Below are positions 7,923 to 16,093 of a DNA stretch of 64,000 bases, piece after piece. The notes beneath the pieces were generated by a model. It worked only from the letters and a program-made list of their open reading frames with translations, made no database searches and was not told the DNA's origin. The stretch's first letter is position 1; the number at the start of each line of letters is the position of its first letter. Location: NCBI RefSeq assembly GCF_900107045.1, contig NZ_FNON01000002.1:620001-684000 (forward strand), in the 5' to 3' direction. The position numbers and the translations under genes are program-made. Source of the stretch: Amycolatopsis xylanica. GTDB lineage: Bacteria; Actinomycetota; Actinomycetes; Mycobacteriales; Pseudonocardiaceae.

Positions 7923-8837
7923 CCCGTCCAGGATGTCGAGGTACCTCGCCTGGCTCGCCGCGTTGGAGACGTGCCCGGTGTCGAGGTCGAACACGCGGAA
8001 CCTGTTGCGCGGGGTCGCTTTGTCGGCCTCGCGGATCATCCGGTCCTGCAAGGGAAGCGGCACCAGCCGGTCCTTCAGGTGCCTGATGTAGACCCGCGGC
8101 ACGCGGCCCCAGGTCGAGAGCCTGCCTCGCGCGTCCGTCGCGCCCTTGGTCAGCAGCTCGTCGGGGGCCACGCTGTTGAGGAACGCGAAGAACTCCGCGT
8201 CGGTGCCGTCCGCCATGAGCGCGCTCTTGAGGTCCGCGAGCTGCTTCGGGTCGGCGGTCCGCCAGTTCGAGCGCGAGGCACCGATCATGGCCGGGTCCCC
8301 GACGGCGATGCCCAAGAGCGCCAACGCCTCGGTCGTGGCGGCCTCCGGCGTGGCCATGTACTCGTCCGGGGTCGCCAGGTCGACGCAGCAGAACGCCGTG
8401 TCGTAGACGAGCAGGTCGATCAGGTGCGGCACCTCGTTCGCGATGAGGCTGATCGTCGCGCCGCCGATGCTCGCGCCGACCAGCACGACCGGCCCGAACC
8501 GCGCGGCACGCCGCACGACCTCGACGGTCGCGCGGATCTGATCGGCGTAGGTCACCCCGGCCAGCGGCGACCGCTCGGCCGCGAACGCCGCGAGGTCCTG
8601 CGGCGCCTGATACGAGAGCCGGAACTGGGCGTCCGTGGTCCGCTGCCCCGGCAGGTCGACGCCGACACAGCGATGCCCGCGCAGCACGAGTTCGTTCGGG
8701 ATACCGGCCGAGCCGTTGGCGCCCGCGGCGAACACGAAGGTCGGCACGCGACGGTCAGGAGTGGCCTGCGCGGTGCCGGCGGCCGCCAGCGAAAGAGCCC
8801 CGGTCAGCAGCGCGGCACGTCGGGTGTGTTCGATCAT
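7902..8837 (-). CDS. Exported alpha/beta hydrolase
   Basis: A 311-residue alpha/beta hydrolase. The N-terminus has paired arginines followed by a hydrophobic Ala-rich stretch ending near 'AQATPD', so export is likely, possibly by Tat although the motif is weak. The nucleophile elbow is 'GASIGG' (Ser about 122). Candidate acid and base residues are the Asp in 'RHLKDRLVPL' and the His in 'LDTGHVSN'. It resembles EstB/salicylate-esterase-like secreted esterases of actinobacteria. It is convergent with the DapA-like gene and shares 21 bp with its 3' end. Substrate unknown. Confidence 0.85.
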   Translation of the reverse strand: MIEHTRRAALLTGALSLAAAGTAQATPDRRVPTFVFAAGANGSAGIPNELVLRGHRCVGVDLPGQRTTDAQFRLSYQAPQDLAAFAAERSPLAGVTYADQIRATVEVVRRAARFGPVVLVGASIGGATISLIANEVPHLIDLLVYDTAFCCVDLATPDEYMATPEAATTEALALLGIAVGDPAMIGASRSNWRTADPKQLADLKSALMADGTDAEFFAFLNSVAPDELLTKGATDARGRLSTWGRVPRVYIRHLKDRLVPLPLQDRMIREADKATPRNRFRVFDLDTGHVSNAASQARYLDILDGLGRKTP

Positions 8838-8909
8838 GCGCCCAGTGAACCGGCGGGCGTGGTTGCGCCGACAGCCGCGAACGTTGCCGCGGCCGTCGAC
8901 GAAAGTTGC

Positions 8910-9770
8910 TCAGGAGTACTGGTAGAACCCGCGACCGGTCTTCTTGCCGAGCAGCCCGGCGTCGACCATGCGCAGCAGCAGCGGCGGCGACGAGTACAGC
9001 GGCTCCTTGAACTCCGCGTACATCGAGTCCGCGATGGCCTTGACCGTGTCGAGGCCGATGAGGTCGGACAACCGCAGCGGGCCCATCGGGTGCGCGGTGC
9101 CGAGCTCCATGCCGCGGTCGATGTCCTCGGCGGACGCGAACCCGGACTCGATCATCCGGATCGCCGACAGCAGGTACGGCACGAGCAGCGAGTTCACGAT
9201 GAACCCGGCCCGGTCCTGCGAGCGGATCACCGTCTTGCCGAGCGCGCCGGTCGCGTGGCCCTCGGCGCGCTTGATCGTGTCGTCGCCGGTGAGCAGCGAC
9301 GGGACCAGCTCGACCAGCGGCAGCACCGGCACCGGGTTGAAGAAGTGGATGCCGACGACCTGCTGCGGACGGCTGGTGGCCATGCCGAGCTTCATGATCG
9401 GGATGGACGACGTGTTCGAGGCGAACACGGCGTCCTCGCGCTGGACGATCTTGTCGAGCTGGCGGAAGACGTCGACCTTGGCCTGCTCCTGCTCGAGGAT
9501 GGCCTCGATGACCAGGTCACGATCGGCGAACGACTCCAGCTCGGTGGTGAAGTGCAGCCTGCCGAGCGCGGCTTCGGCGTCCTCGGCGGACACCTTGCCG
9601 TTCTTGACGCCGCGCTGCAGCGACTTTTCGATGCGAGCCCGCCCGGCGTCGAGCGCGGGCTGGCTCACCTCGGTGACGGTCACATCCAGACCGGCCTTGG
9701 CGTGCACCTCGGCGATGCCCGAGCCCATCAGGCCCGCGCCGATCACGCCTACCCGTTGGATGTCTGCCAC
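8910..9770 (-). CDS. 3-hydroxybutyryl-CoA (3-hydroxyacyl-CoA) dehydrogenase
   Basis: A 286-residue stand-alone 3-hydroxyacyl-CoA dehydrogenase of the FadB2/PaaH/Hbd type. It oxidises (S)-3-hydroxyacyl-CoA with NAD(P)+, or runs in reverse for butyrate or polymer precursors. The N-terminal Rossmann motif is 'GVIGAGLMGSGIA' (8-20). The catalytic region shows 'SNTSS' (118-122) and 'GIHFFNPVPV' with His142. The C-terminal helical domain includes 'RAGFIVNSLLVPYL'. Length matches the family. It is followed by a separate hydrolase and preceded by a terminator hairpin, so it probably has its own promoter. Confidence 0.95.
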   Translation of the reverse strand: MADIQRVGVIGAGLMGSGIAEVHAKAGLDVTVTEVSQPALDAGRARIEKSLQRGVKNGKVSAEDAEAALGRLHFTTELESFADRDLVIEAILEQEQAKVDVFRQLDKIVQREDAVFASNTSSIPIMKLGMATSRPQQVVGIHFFNPVPVLPLVELVPSLLTGDDTIKRAEGHATGALGKTVIRSQDRAGFIVNSLLVPYLLSAIRMIESGFASAEDIDRGMELGTAHPMGPLRLSDLIGLDTVKAIADSMYAEFKEPLYSSPPLLLRMVDAGLLGKKTGRGFYQYS

Positions 9771-9813
9771 GGTCTCTCCCTTGCCTTATGACGGCGAAGA
9801 CGGACAGCACGAG

Positions 9814-9849
9814 ACACGCGAGGGTCGGCCTGAGCCTGCCCTCGCGTGT
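9814..9849 (-). terminator. Intrinsic terminator-like hairpin after the DUF3073 gene
   Basis: An 11-bp perfect GC-rich stem (9814-9824 pairing with 9839-9849) with a 14-nt loop lies 9 bp beyond the stop of the minus-strand DUF3073 gene and before the dehydrogenase gene. There is no T-run after it on either strand, as is common for actinobacterial terminators. Confidence 0.65.
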
Positions 9850-9858
9850 TCAACGTGG

Positions 9859-10050
9859 TCAACGACGGTAGTCGTCGTACCCGTCGTCTGAGTACGGGTC
9901 GTCCTCGCCGTCTTGTTTGTCCTCGCGGTGGTCATCCGAGGAACTACTGGACAGCTCGCGCTGCAAAGCGTCGAAGTCGGTCTCATGGGAGCTGTACTTG
10001 AGCTCCCTAGCCACCTTCGTCTGCTTAGCCTTAGCCCGGCCGCGCCCCAT
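9859..10050 (-). CDS. DUF3073 small basic-acidic protein
   Basis: A 63-residue protein with the conserved DUF3073 N-terminus 'MGRGRAKAKQTKVARELKYS' and a very acidic Ser/Asp/Tyr-rich tail. The start at 10050 is set by that conserved N-terminus and an upstream GAGGGGG ribosome site; the longer opening is not conserved in type. The family is widespread in actinobacteria (Rv0810c in M. tuberculosis) and has no established function. Its basic head and acidic tail suggest interaction with nucleic acid or ribosomes, but that is only a guess. Confidence 0.9.
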   Translation of the reverse strand: MGRGRAKAKQTKVARELKYSSHETDFDALQRELSSSSSDDHREDKQDGEDDPYSDDGYDDYRR

Positions 10051-10259
10051 GGCTCGACCCCCTCGCACAGGGGCGGGGCGGCCGGGGGAAATCGGCGGCC
10101 CCGCATCTCTCGACAACTATTTCCTGCGGACAACATACCGTGTCCCGGGGGTGCGATGCGACGTGGCTTCGTGTGCCGGACATGACACCTCCGGAGTGAT
10201 TCACGCTCCACCGGCCGGTCGGTGCGGATCGTCGCAGGTGGGCGTGCCACGATTCACAG

Positions 10260-11153
10260 GTGCTGCGACCGTTCGTGTCCTACCTCAGGGTGTACGAACC
10301 GCTGTCCGCGTTCGGCGATCCGCCCGACAAGCTGCTGGTCCAAGCGGTGGAGGCGGCACAGCTGAGCCGATCGGCGGCCGGCGAGCGCGAGCAGTCGATG
10401 TGGCTTAGATCACAGATCACTTCGCCAAGTCGCCTGCTCCCGGCCGAGCTGGCCGACGGCCGCGCGGCCCCCAGCACGACCACCGACGTGCTGGTGCTCG
10501 ACGAGGCCGAGGTGCCGTCCGGGCTCGGCTCCGAGCCGCTCGTCTGCCCGCTCGAACTCCGCGCCCGCTCGGCCGCGGCGCTCGTCAGCTTCATGTCCGA
10601 CGCGCACCCCGCGCTGATGAACTCGGTGCTCGACTCGGGCGGTATGACCGCCGACCGCGTCCGCACCCGCGCGAAGGCCGCGCTGAGCGGCTCGCACCGC
10701 CCGGTGGTCCACGTGCTGTCGACGACCTGGACGGTCCCGCTACCGTGGTTCGCGCTGATCGAGCCGGACGAACGCCGCCTCACCCTCGGCACCGGCCGCC
10801 ACGACCCCGCCCGCGAGCTGTCCTGGCGCACCACGATGGCCGAGGCCCGCGCCCGCGTCACCGAGGCGCACTCGCTGGTCGAGAACACCCTCGGCGACTC
10901 CGGCCCGGCCCGGATCCTCGCCGACACCAGCCGGTGGCTGGAGAGCTTCAACGCCAAGTCCGCGGTCGAGCTCGACTACGGCGGCATCGTCCAGATGATC
11001 GCCGACCCGATCCTCGAGACGGACACCACGGCCGATGAGGTCCACGGCATCCTCGAAGCCCTCCGCTCCGGCAACGTCGAAGAGCTCGCCGAACTCTTCA
11101 CCGACCTGCGCGAGTACTGGGGCGAACTGGCCGCCCGCGAGCGCTTCAACTGA
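10260..11153 (+). CDS. Conserved hypothetical protein, 297 aa
   Basis: I do not recognise a named domain. The protein is soluble, without signal peptide or membrane segment, with a mixed alpha/beta central region ('LSTTWTVPLPWFALIEPDE') and a helical C-terminal third. That third ends in a short acidic helix series ('EVHGILEALRSGNVEELAEL'). The GTG start at 10260 has no clear ribosome site, and translation may be leaderless. It is not part of the mycobacterial order at this locus as I recall it. It is convergent with the asparaginase gene, with a family C repeat block between them. Confidence 0.75.
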   Translation: MLRPFVSYLRVYEPLSAFGDPPDKLLVQAVEAAQLSRSAAGEREQSMWLRSQITSPSRLLPAELADGRAAPSTTTDVLVLDEAEVPSGLGSEPLVCPLELRARSAAALVSFMSDAHPALMNSVLDSGGMTADRVRTRAKAALSGSHRPVVHVLSTTWTVPLPWFALIEPDERRLTLGTGRHDPARELSWRTTMAEARARVTEAHSLVENTLGDSGPARILADTSRWLESFNAKSAVELDYGGIVQMIADPILETDTTADEVHGILEALRSGNVEELAELFTDLREYWGELAARERFN

Positions 11154-11169
11154 CCCCACCCCGCCGCCA

Positions 11170-11255
11170 AAGCCCGAAAGCCACTTTCGTCAGGTTAGAA
11201 AGCCCGAAAGCCACTTTCGTCAGATAAGACCTGACGAAAGCCACTTTCGGGCTTT
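11170..11255. repeat. Family C repeat block, copy 1 (two direct units plus one inverted)
   Basis: Three copies of a ~24-bp unit fill the gap between convergent genes. Two direct copies begin at 11172 and 11202 (GCCCGAAAG, CCA, CTTTCGTCAG). An inverted copy runs 11229-11255. Each unit has its own small CGAAAG...CTTTCG hairpin, and the inverted unit can pair with either direct unit, giving alternative long hairpins. The same arrangement recurs at 17483-17568. A terminator role is likely. Confidence 0.85.
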
Positions 11256-11261
11256 GACCGG

Positions 11262-12233
11262 CTAGAGGGGGGCCAGGACTGAGGCGGGGACGCGGAGTTC
11301 GCCTACTGGGCGGCCGCCGCCGAAGACCTCGCCGTGGCCGCGGCCCATGCGGTCGAGCGCGGCGTTGTCCGAGGGCAGTGCGCCGAGCGCGCGCAGGGCG
11401 GCGACCAGGAGCGGTGGGCGGGCGCGCTGGGCGCCGTCGTCGATCTTCAGCGCGACCGCGGTTCCGTCGGCCAGTGAGATCGCGTGGACGCCCTCGGCGC
11501 CGCCCTTGGCCAGCAGGCCGTCGACGGCCTGCATCAGGACCGTGTCCTCGCGGCCGGTGCCCGCGACCTGCCACGGGTGCGCGCGCATCGCGTCCGCGAC
11601 GCGGCGCTCTTCCAGGTAGGGCGAGGTGACCAGGCGGCCGAAAGCGCGGGCCAGGCCGGTCAGCGAGAAGGCCGCGAGCGGCAGGCCGCAGCCGTCGACG
11701 CCGGTCGCCGCGACGGGCTCGCCCGTCACGTCCGGGAACGTCGCCGCGATGACCTTCTGCAAGTCGTGTTCGACGGTCTCGTAACCCTCGGTCGGCATGT
11801 CACGCTGAACGCAGGTCAGCAGCATCGCGGCGTGTTTGCCGGAGCAGTTCATGGCCGCCTTGCTCGCGCCCTTGCGCGCGAAGATGGCGGCGAGCTTGCT
11901 CGTCTCGTGCATCGGGTACGCCGACGGGCAGATCAGCGCGGACTGGTCGAGACCGGCCCGCTCCAGCAGCGCCAGCGTCCGCTCGACGTGCTTCGGCTCG
12001 CCGTTGTGCGAGCCCGCTGCGAACGCCAGGTCCTCGTCGTCGACGTCGAGACCGGCGCGCAGCATCCCGAGCGCCTGGAACGGCTTGTTCGACGAGCGCG
12101 GGTAGATCGGCCGCTCGACGTCGCCGACCGCCAGGCGGACCGAACCGTCGGGGTTCGTCACGACCAGCGCACCGCGATGAACGCTTTCCACGACCTCCGA
12201 GCGCACAACCTCCACCAGCACGGGATTGCTCAC
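11262..12233 (-). CDS. L-asparaginase, Rhizobium/thermolabile type II (Asparaginase_II family)
   Basis: A 323-residue enzyme of the beta-lactamase-fold asparaginase family (PF06089, ReAV-like), unrelated to EcAII-type asparaginases. Visible active-site motifs are 'RSSNKPFQA' near residue 47 (Ser-x-x-Lys type), 'CSGKHAAML' near 130 and 'GVDGCGLP' near 180, whose Cys and Asp bind zinc in characterised members. It hydrolyses L-asparagine to aspartate and ammonia. The GTG start overlaps the stop of the upstream rsiG-like gene by one base (TAGTG) with GAAGGAG upstream, so the two are translationally coupled. Confidence 0.93.
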   Translation of the reverse strand: MSNPVLVEVVRSEVVESVHRGALVVTNPDGSVRLAVGDVERPIYPRSSNKPFQALGMLRAGLDVDDEDLAFAAGSHNGEPKHVERTLALLERAGLDQSALICPSAYPMHETSKLAAIFARKGASKAAMNCSGKHAAMLLTCVQRDMPTEGYETVEHDLQKVIAATFPDVTGEPVAATGVDGCGLPLAAFSLTGLARAFGRLVTSPYLEERRVADAMRAHPWQVAGTGREDTVLMQAVDGLLAKGGAEGVHAISLADGTAVALKIDDGAQRARPPLLVAALRALGALPSDNAALDRMGRGHGEVFGGGRPVGELRVPASVLAPL

Positions 12234-12805
12234 TACGCTCCTTCGTCGGTCCTGCCGCGCTCGCGGCTGATCAGCTCGTCCACCGAAGCAGTGCCGCTGC
12301 GGTACCGCGCGGCGATCTCGCCGTTGATCGTGTCCATCACCGACTGCACCTCGCGCCTGCGCAGCGACACCTGCGACTCGGCCTCGGTGTAGGTCTTCAG
12401 CGCGCCTTCGAGCCGCTCCTCGCTCAGCGAGCTGACGTCCGAGAGGTCGACGTCGCCGACCAGCGCCTCGGCGTGCCGCCGGTGCTCACCGGCCCGCGAC
12501 GGCTCCAGCTGCTGGTGGCGGCCTTGCCGCGGCGACGAGGAGACAGCGTTGTCAGCGAGTATCGAAGCCAGCTGGTCGACGATGCTGGTTTCCCCGCCGG
12601 AACTGCGGCGCTGTTGTTCGGCACGCACGATGTCGATCCGGGCGTGCAGCAGTCTGCGCAGGTACGAGAGGTCGGTTTCCTCCTGTGCCGCTTCGTCTCT
12701 GCGCGCGCGCAATTCGGTCAGCGGCAACTCAGCGAGGTTGCGCACGTAGCCTTCGGCCAGTACGCGGTCGATCCGTCGGCGCCCACCGGGCCGGACTTCG
12801 ATCAC
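12233..12805 (-). CDS. rsiG: RsiG-like c-di-GMP-responsive anti-sigma factor
   Basis: A 190-residue helical protein matching RsiG (formerly AmfC), which in Streptomyces sequesters the sporulation sigma factor WhiG when loaded with c-di-GMP. The diagnostic E(X)3S(X)2R(X)3Q(X)3D repeat is present twice. E43-S47-R50-H54-D58 lies in the first helix, with His in place of Gln. E143-S147-R150-Q154-D158 in the second helix is a perfect match. The motif pair and spacing are those of the coiled coil that clamps a c-di-GMP dimer. The GTG start is forced by an in-frame TAG just upstream. Coupling to an asparaginase gene is unexplained. Confidence 0.9.
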   Translation of the reverse strand: MIEVRPGGRRRIDRVLAEGYVRNLAELPLTELRARRDEAAQEETDLSYLRRLLHARIDIVRAEQQRRSSGGETSIVDQLASILADNAVSSSPRQGRHQQLEPSRAGEHRRHAEALVGDVDLSDVSSLSEERLEGALKTYTEAESQVSLRRREVQSVMDTINGEIAARYRSGTASVDELISRERGRTDEGA

Positions 12806-12837
12806 CTTGACATCCTGCTATACGTCGGTCTAATTCG

Positions 12838-13959
12838 CTAGCCCCGAAGCCTCTGGGCGGCTTCGCGGCCGGGTGCGGCGCCCTCCGCGGGCACCGAATC
12901 CGGGTCGATTGCAGCTTGCACTTGGCGATCTGCGGCCCCGGCGAGCAATTCCGAGCCGACCGTGGTGGACCGCTTGACCAACGCCAGCGCGATCGGGCCG
13001 AGCTCGTGATGCTGGACCACGCTGCCGACCCGGCCGACCGTGCGCTCGCCGAGCACCACGGGATCACCGGTCTCCGGCGCGATCTCCGGGGAACCGTCCA
13101 AATGCAGCAGCACCATGTTGCGCGGCGGCCTGCCGACGTTGTGCACCTTCGAAACGGTCTCCTGTCCCCGGTAACAGCCCTTCGCGACGTGCGCGGCCGA
13201 GCCGATCCAGTTGACCTCGTGGGGAATCGTGCGGTCATCGGTGTCGACACCGATCCTCGCGTGCAGCGACTCGACGCGCAGCGCGTCGAACGCCCAGCTG
13301 CCGACCGGGCGCGCGCCCGCGTCGGTCACCTTGCCCCACCAGTCGGCGAGTTCCGCACGCGGCACCACCAGGTCGACGCTGGACTTGCCGGGCCACGGCA
13401 TCCGCCGCGCGAAGCCGCCTCCCGGCAGCGAGACCACATCTCGGGTGAGCTCAACATCCACAGTGGACAGCACACGCTCGGCTTCGGGGCCGAGCACGGT
13501 CAGCAGCGCGAAGTCCGCCGTGACATCGCGGATGTCTACTTTGGACCAGAACTTCATGGCCTCGAGGTACTGGAGCAGCGTCTGCTTGCCGCCGGAGGGC
13601 AGCGCGCTGGTGACCAGCGGGCCGGGGTCGGTGTCCAGCCACACGGTTTCGCCGTCGTACGCGACCGCCATGTGGGTCTCGACCCGGCCTTGCGAATCCA
13701 GCACCAGCGCCTCGGTGGCCGCGCCTGCCGGCAACTCGGTCATGTGCTGGGAGATGACCAGGTGCAGCCACGAAAGCCGCTCGTCGCCGGTGACCGCGAT
13801 CAGCTCGCGGTGTGACCGGTCGACCACCGCGGCGCCGCGGCTGGCCGTGCGCTGCTCGGCGAACGGGTCACCCCAGTGCCACGGGACGCCTGCCTCCGGG
13901 TGGCCGTCGGGCGCGGCGATGGATCCCCGCAGTTCGAGCAGTGGTGACTGATAGGGCAT
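12838..13959 (-). CDS. ygfZ: YgfZ/CAF17-type folate-binding protein (GcvT-like)
   Basis: A 373-residue homologue of YgfZ/CAF17, which uses tetrahydrofolate to help assemble or repair iron-sulfur proteins. The family signature 'KGCYRGQE' lies at 260-267 with the key Cys262. The GcvT-like folate domain precedes it and a C-terminal barrel follows. The start at 13959 is conserved in type ('MPYQSPLLELRGSI'); the much longer open frame runs antisense to pabC. It is the likely counterpart of Rv0811c and is divergent from pabC with a 39-bp shared promoter gap. Confidence 0.93.
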   Translation of the reverse strand: MPYQSPLLELRGSIAAPDGHPEAGVPWHWGDPFAEQRTASRGAAVVDRSHRELIAVTGDERLSWLHLVISQHMTELPAGAATEALVLDSQGRVETHMAVAYDGETVWLDTDPGPLVTSALPSGGKQTLLQYLEAMKFWSKVDIRDVTADFALLTVLGPEAERVLSTVDVELTRDVVSLPGGGFARRMPWPGKSSVDLVVPRAELADWWGKVTDAGARPVGSWAFDALRVESLHARIGVDTDDRTIPHEVNWIGSAAHVAKGCYRGQETVSKVHNVGRPPRNMVLLHLDGSPEIAPETGDPVVLGERTVGRVGSVVQHHELGPIALALVKRSTTVGSELLAGAADRQVQAAIDPDSVPAEGAAPGREAAQRLRG

Positions 13960-13998
13960 ACGTCCGATATTAGGGGTGACTGGGTAGCGTGGTGAGTT

Positions 13999-14844
13999 AT
14001 GCGCGTGCTCGCCTTTCTCGATGGGACCCTTGCCGCACCCGACGCACCCCAGATTCGCGTCGACGACCTGGGGCTCCTGCGTGGTGACGGCGTGTTCGAA
14101 ACCGTGCTGGTGACCGGCGGGAAACCGCGTGAGCTGGGTCCGCATCTGGACCGGCTGGCGCGCTCCGCGGCCATGCTGGACCTGCCGCCGATCGAGATCG
14201 CGGCCTGGGAAAGGCTCTGCGACCAGGTCATCGGCGAGTGGTCGGGCAGCCCCGAATTCGTGCTGAAACTGGTCTGCACCAGGGGAATCGAGGGTGACCC
14301 GAGCGCCACCCCGACCGCTTTCGCGCTCGCCAACGAGGTCGACCCGAAGGTGTTGCGCGCCCGCGCGGAGGGTGTGTCGGTCATCACCCTCGACCGCGGC
14401 ATCGACCCCGGGCTCGCCGAGCGCGCGCCGTGGCTGCTGCTGGGCGCGAAGACGATGTCGTACAGCTTCAACATGGCGGCGATCCGCGAGGCGAAGCGCC
14501 GCGGCGCGGATGATGTGATTTTCACCGCCGCCGACGGTTCGATCTTCGAAGGCCCGACGTCGACGGTGGTGCTCGTGCGCGGCCGCACGCTTTACACGCC
14601 GCCGTCCGACATCGGCATCCTGCCGGGCACGACGCAGGCCGCGCTCTTCCGCAGCGCGGAGAAGGCGGGCTGGACGGTCAAGTACGAGCCGCTGCGCATC
14701 GAGGACCTTTACGAAGCCGAGGGCCTCTTCATGGCCTCGTCGGTCCGCAAGCTGACCCGGATCCACACGGTCGACGACCGCGCGCTGCCCGACTCCAAGG
14801 CCGTCTACGGCGAGCTGATGGCGGCTTACGAGGGCGAGTACTAG
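13999..14844 (+). CDS. pabC: Aminodeoxychorismate lyase-type PLP enzyme (class IV aminotransferase fold)
   Basis: A 281-residue fold-type IV PLP enzyme, probable counterpart of Rv0812. K151 in 'LLLGAKTMSY' is the PLP lysine. 'LRGDGVFET' near 27-36 and 'GSIFEGPTSTVVLV' near 180 are the family's substrate and cofactor regions. PabC converts 4-amino-4-deoxychorismate to 4-aminobenzoate and pyruvate for folate synthesis. Next to the folate-dependent YgfZ gene this role is plausible, but branched-chain or D-amino acid aminotransferase activity cannot be excluded. Its 3' end overlaps the convergent ParB-like gene by 4 bp. Confidence 0.85.
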   Translation: MRVLAFLDGTLAAPDAPQIRVDDLGLLRGDGVFETVLVTGGKPRELGPHLDRLARSAAMLDLPPIEIAAWERLCDQVIGEWSGSPEFVLKLVCTRGIEGDPSATPTAFALANEVDPKVLRARAEGVSVITLDRGIDPGLAERAPWLLLGAKTMSYSFNMAAIREAKRRGADDVIFTAADGSIFEGPTSTVVLVRGRTLYTPPSDIGILPGTTQAALFRSAEKAGWTVKYEPLRIEDLYEAEGLFMASSVRKLTRIHTVDDRALPDSKAVYGELMAAYEGEY

Positions 14845-15257
14845 TTCACGACCAGGCGCACGGTCGTCGGCTGCGCGCCTTCCGCGCGGTACGCGGCGAT
14901 CTTGTGGTGCCCGTCGACGATGAACACCTGGTCACCGGAGTGCAGCAGCACCGCGACCGGCTTGTGGTGGGTGCGGATCGCGGTCCGGTAGTACGTCACG
15001 CGTGCCTCGTCGGACGGCGGCCAGTCACCGGTCGGGACCAGGTCGACGCCGTCGGCGAGCGGCTCGGGTCCGTGCAGCTCGTAATCGCCGTCGGCGAGCA
15101 GGTCGAGCAGCGGGCGCAGGGTGGCGCTCAGCGGGCGCCGTAACTGGCCGGTCGCCAGTGCGATGCGCAGTGCTTGCTGAAGCTCCGGCCGGACGACCTT
15201 GCCGTCCGCGTTGATGGTGCCGCTGCCGCCGGAGACCGATACTCGTTCCACAATCAT
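14841..15257 (-). CDS. ParB/sulfiredoxin-fold-like hypothetical protein
   Basis: A 138-residue protein. The C-terminal part has 'VFIVDGHHKIAAYRAEG', which matches the DGHHRxxA box of ParB/Srx-fold nucleotide-binding proteins. No helix-turn-helix follows, so it is not a partition protein. Its start overlaps the stop of pxpC by one base (TGATG), so it is the third gene of the pxpB-pxpC unit. Function is unknown; the coupling suggests a role with the 5-oxoprolinase-like subunits. It shares 4 bp with the 3' end of pabC. Confidence 0.75.
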   Translation of the reverse strand: MIVERVSVSGGSGTINADGKVVRPELQQALRIALATGQLRRPLSATLRPLLDLLADGDYELHGPEPLADGVDLVPTGDWPPSDEARVTYYRTAIRTHHKPVAVLLHSGDQVFIVDGHHKIAAYRAEGAQPTTVRLVVN

Positions 15258-16093
15258 CAGGACGGACGGAACCGCACTGTGGTTCCAGGGCGTGCCTGCC
15301 CGAGAGCGCTCAGTGCGCCCCTGGCGGCCACCGCGACGACCGGATAGCCGCCCGTTGTCGGATGATCGGCGAGGAAAAGCACTGGTAGCCCGCTCGGGGG
15401 CACCTGGATGGCCCCGGTGAGGACCCCCTCACTGGGCAATTCGACGATTTCACCCGCTCGGCGCAACGATTTCCCCTCGAAACGGAGTCCGACCCGGTTC
15501 GACTCGGACGTCACCGTCCACGCCTTCGCGAGGCTCCCGGCGGGGTCGTCGAACCAGTCGTCGCGCGGCCCGAGCGTCACCGGGACGATCAGCTCCGGCG
15601 GAGCGACGGCGGGCCGGATCACGTCCCAGCCGCACGGGACGCCCGGCTCGCCGAGCGGCAGGACGTCGCCTGCCTTGAGCGGCTCGGGGCCGATGGCGGA
15701 CAGGACGTCTCGCGACCGGCTGCCGAGCGCCGGTTCGACCGTCAGGCCGCCCGAGACGGCGAGGTAGCTGCGGAGCCCGGTCGCGGGCGTGCCGATGCTC
15801 AGCGTCTGTCCTGGCTTGAGGAACAGCGGCATGTGCGAGCAGCCTGGGCTCACGTCGACGGGCGGGCCGGTCACCGCGACCGTGCACGGAACGCGTGCCT
15901 TGAGCGTCAGCCCGCCGAGCAGGCATTCGACGCCGGCGGCCGACTCGTCGTTGCCGACCAGCCGGTTCGCCAGCCGCAGCGCGGGCGCGTCCAGCGCGCC
16001 GGACGGCGGCACGCCGAGGTGGGCGTGGCCGGGCCTGCCGAGGTCCTGGATCAACGCGTGCGGCCCGGGATCGAGGATTTCGATCCCCCTCAC
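15257..16093 (-). CDS. pxpC: 5-oxoprolinase subunit C-like (biotin-dependent carboxyltransferase/KipA family)
   Basis: A 278-residue member of the KipA/PxpC/allophanate hydrolase subunit 2 family. The N-terminal 'IQDLGRPGHAHLGVPPSGALD' region (shown in part) and the C-terminal 'ADHPTTGGYPVVA' are diagnostic. With PxpB and PxpA it opens 5-oxoproline to glutamate using ATP. The gene overlaps pxpB by 4 bp. No pxpA (LamB/YcsF) gene lies in this window, so the complex is incomplete locally. The protein is somewhat shorter than typical (about 300-330 residues). Confidence 0.88.
   Translation of the reverse strand: MRGIEILDPGPHALIQDLGRPGHAHLGVPPSGALDAPALRLANRLVGNDESAAGVECLLGGLTLKARVPCTVAVTGPPVDVSPGCSHMPLFLKPGQTLSIGTPATGLRSYLAVSGGLTVEPALGSRSRDVLSAIGPEPLKAGDVLPLGEPGVPCGWDVIRPAVAPPELIVPVTLGPRDDWFDDPAGSLAKAWTVTSESNRVGLRFEGKSLRRAGEIVELPSEGVLTGAIQVPPSGLPVLFLADHPTTGGYPVVAVAARGALSALGQARPGTTVRFRPS

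Noticed and set aside
11170..11255. Repeat block considered as a CRISPR array
   Set aside because: Only three units, one inverted, with spacers of a few bases and no cas genes nearby.
13960..14766. N-terminal extension of the ygfZ frame to 642 codons
   Set aside because: The extra part is antisense to pabC and lacks homology features; the family start is at 13959.
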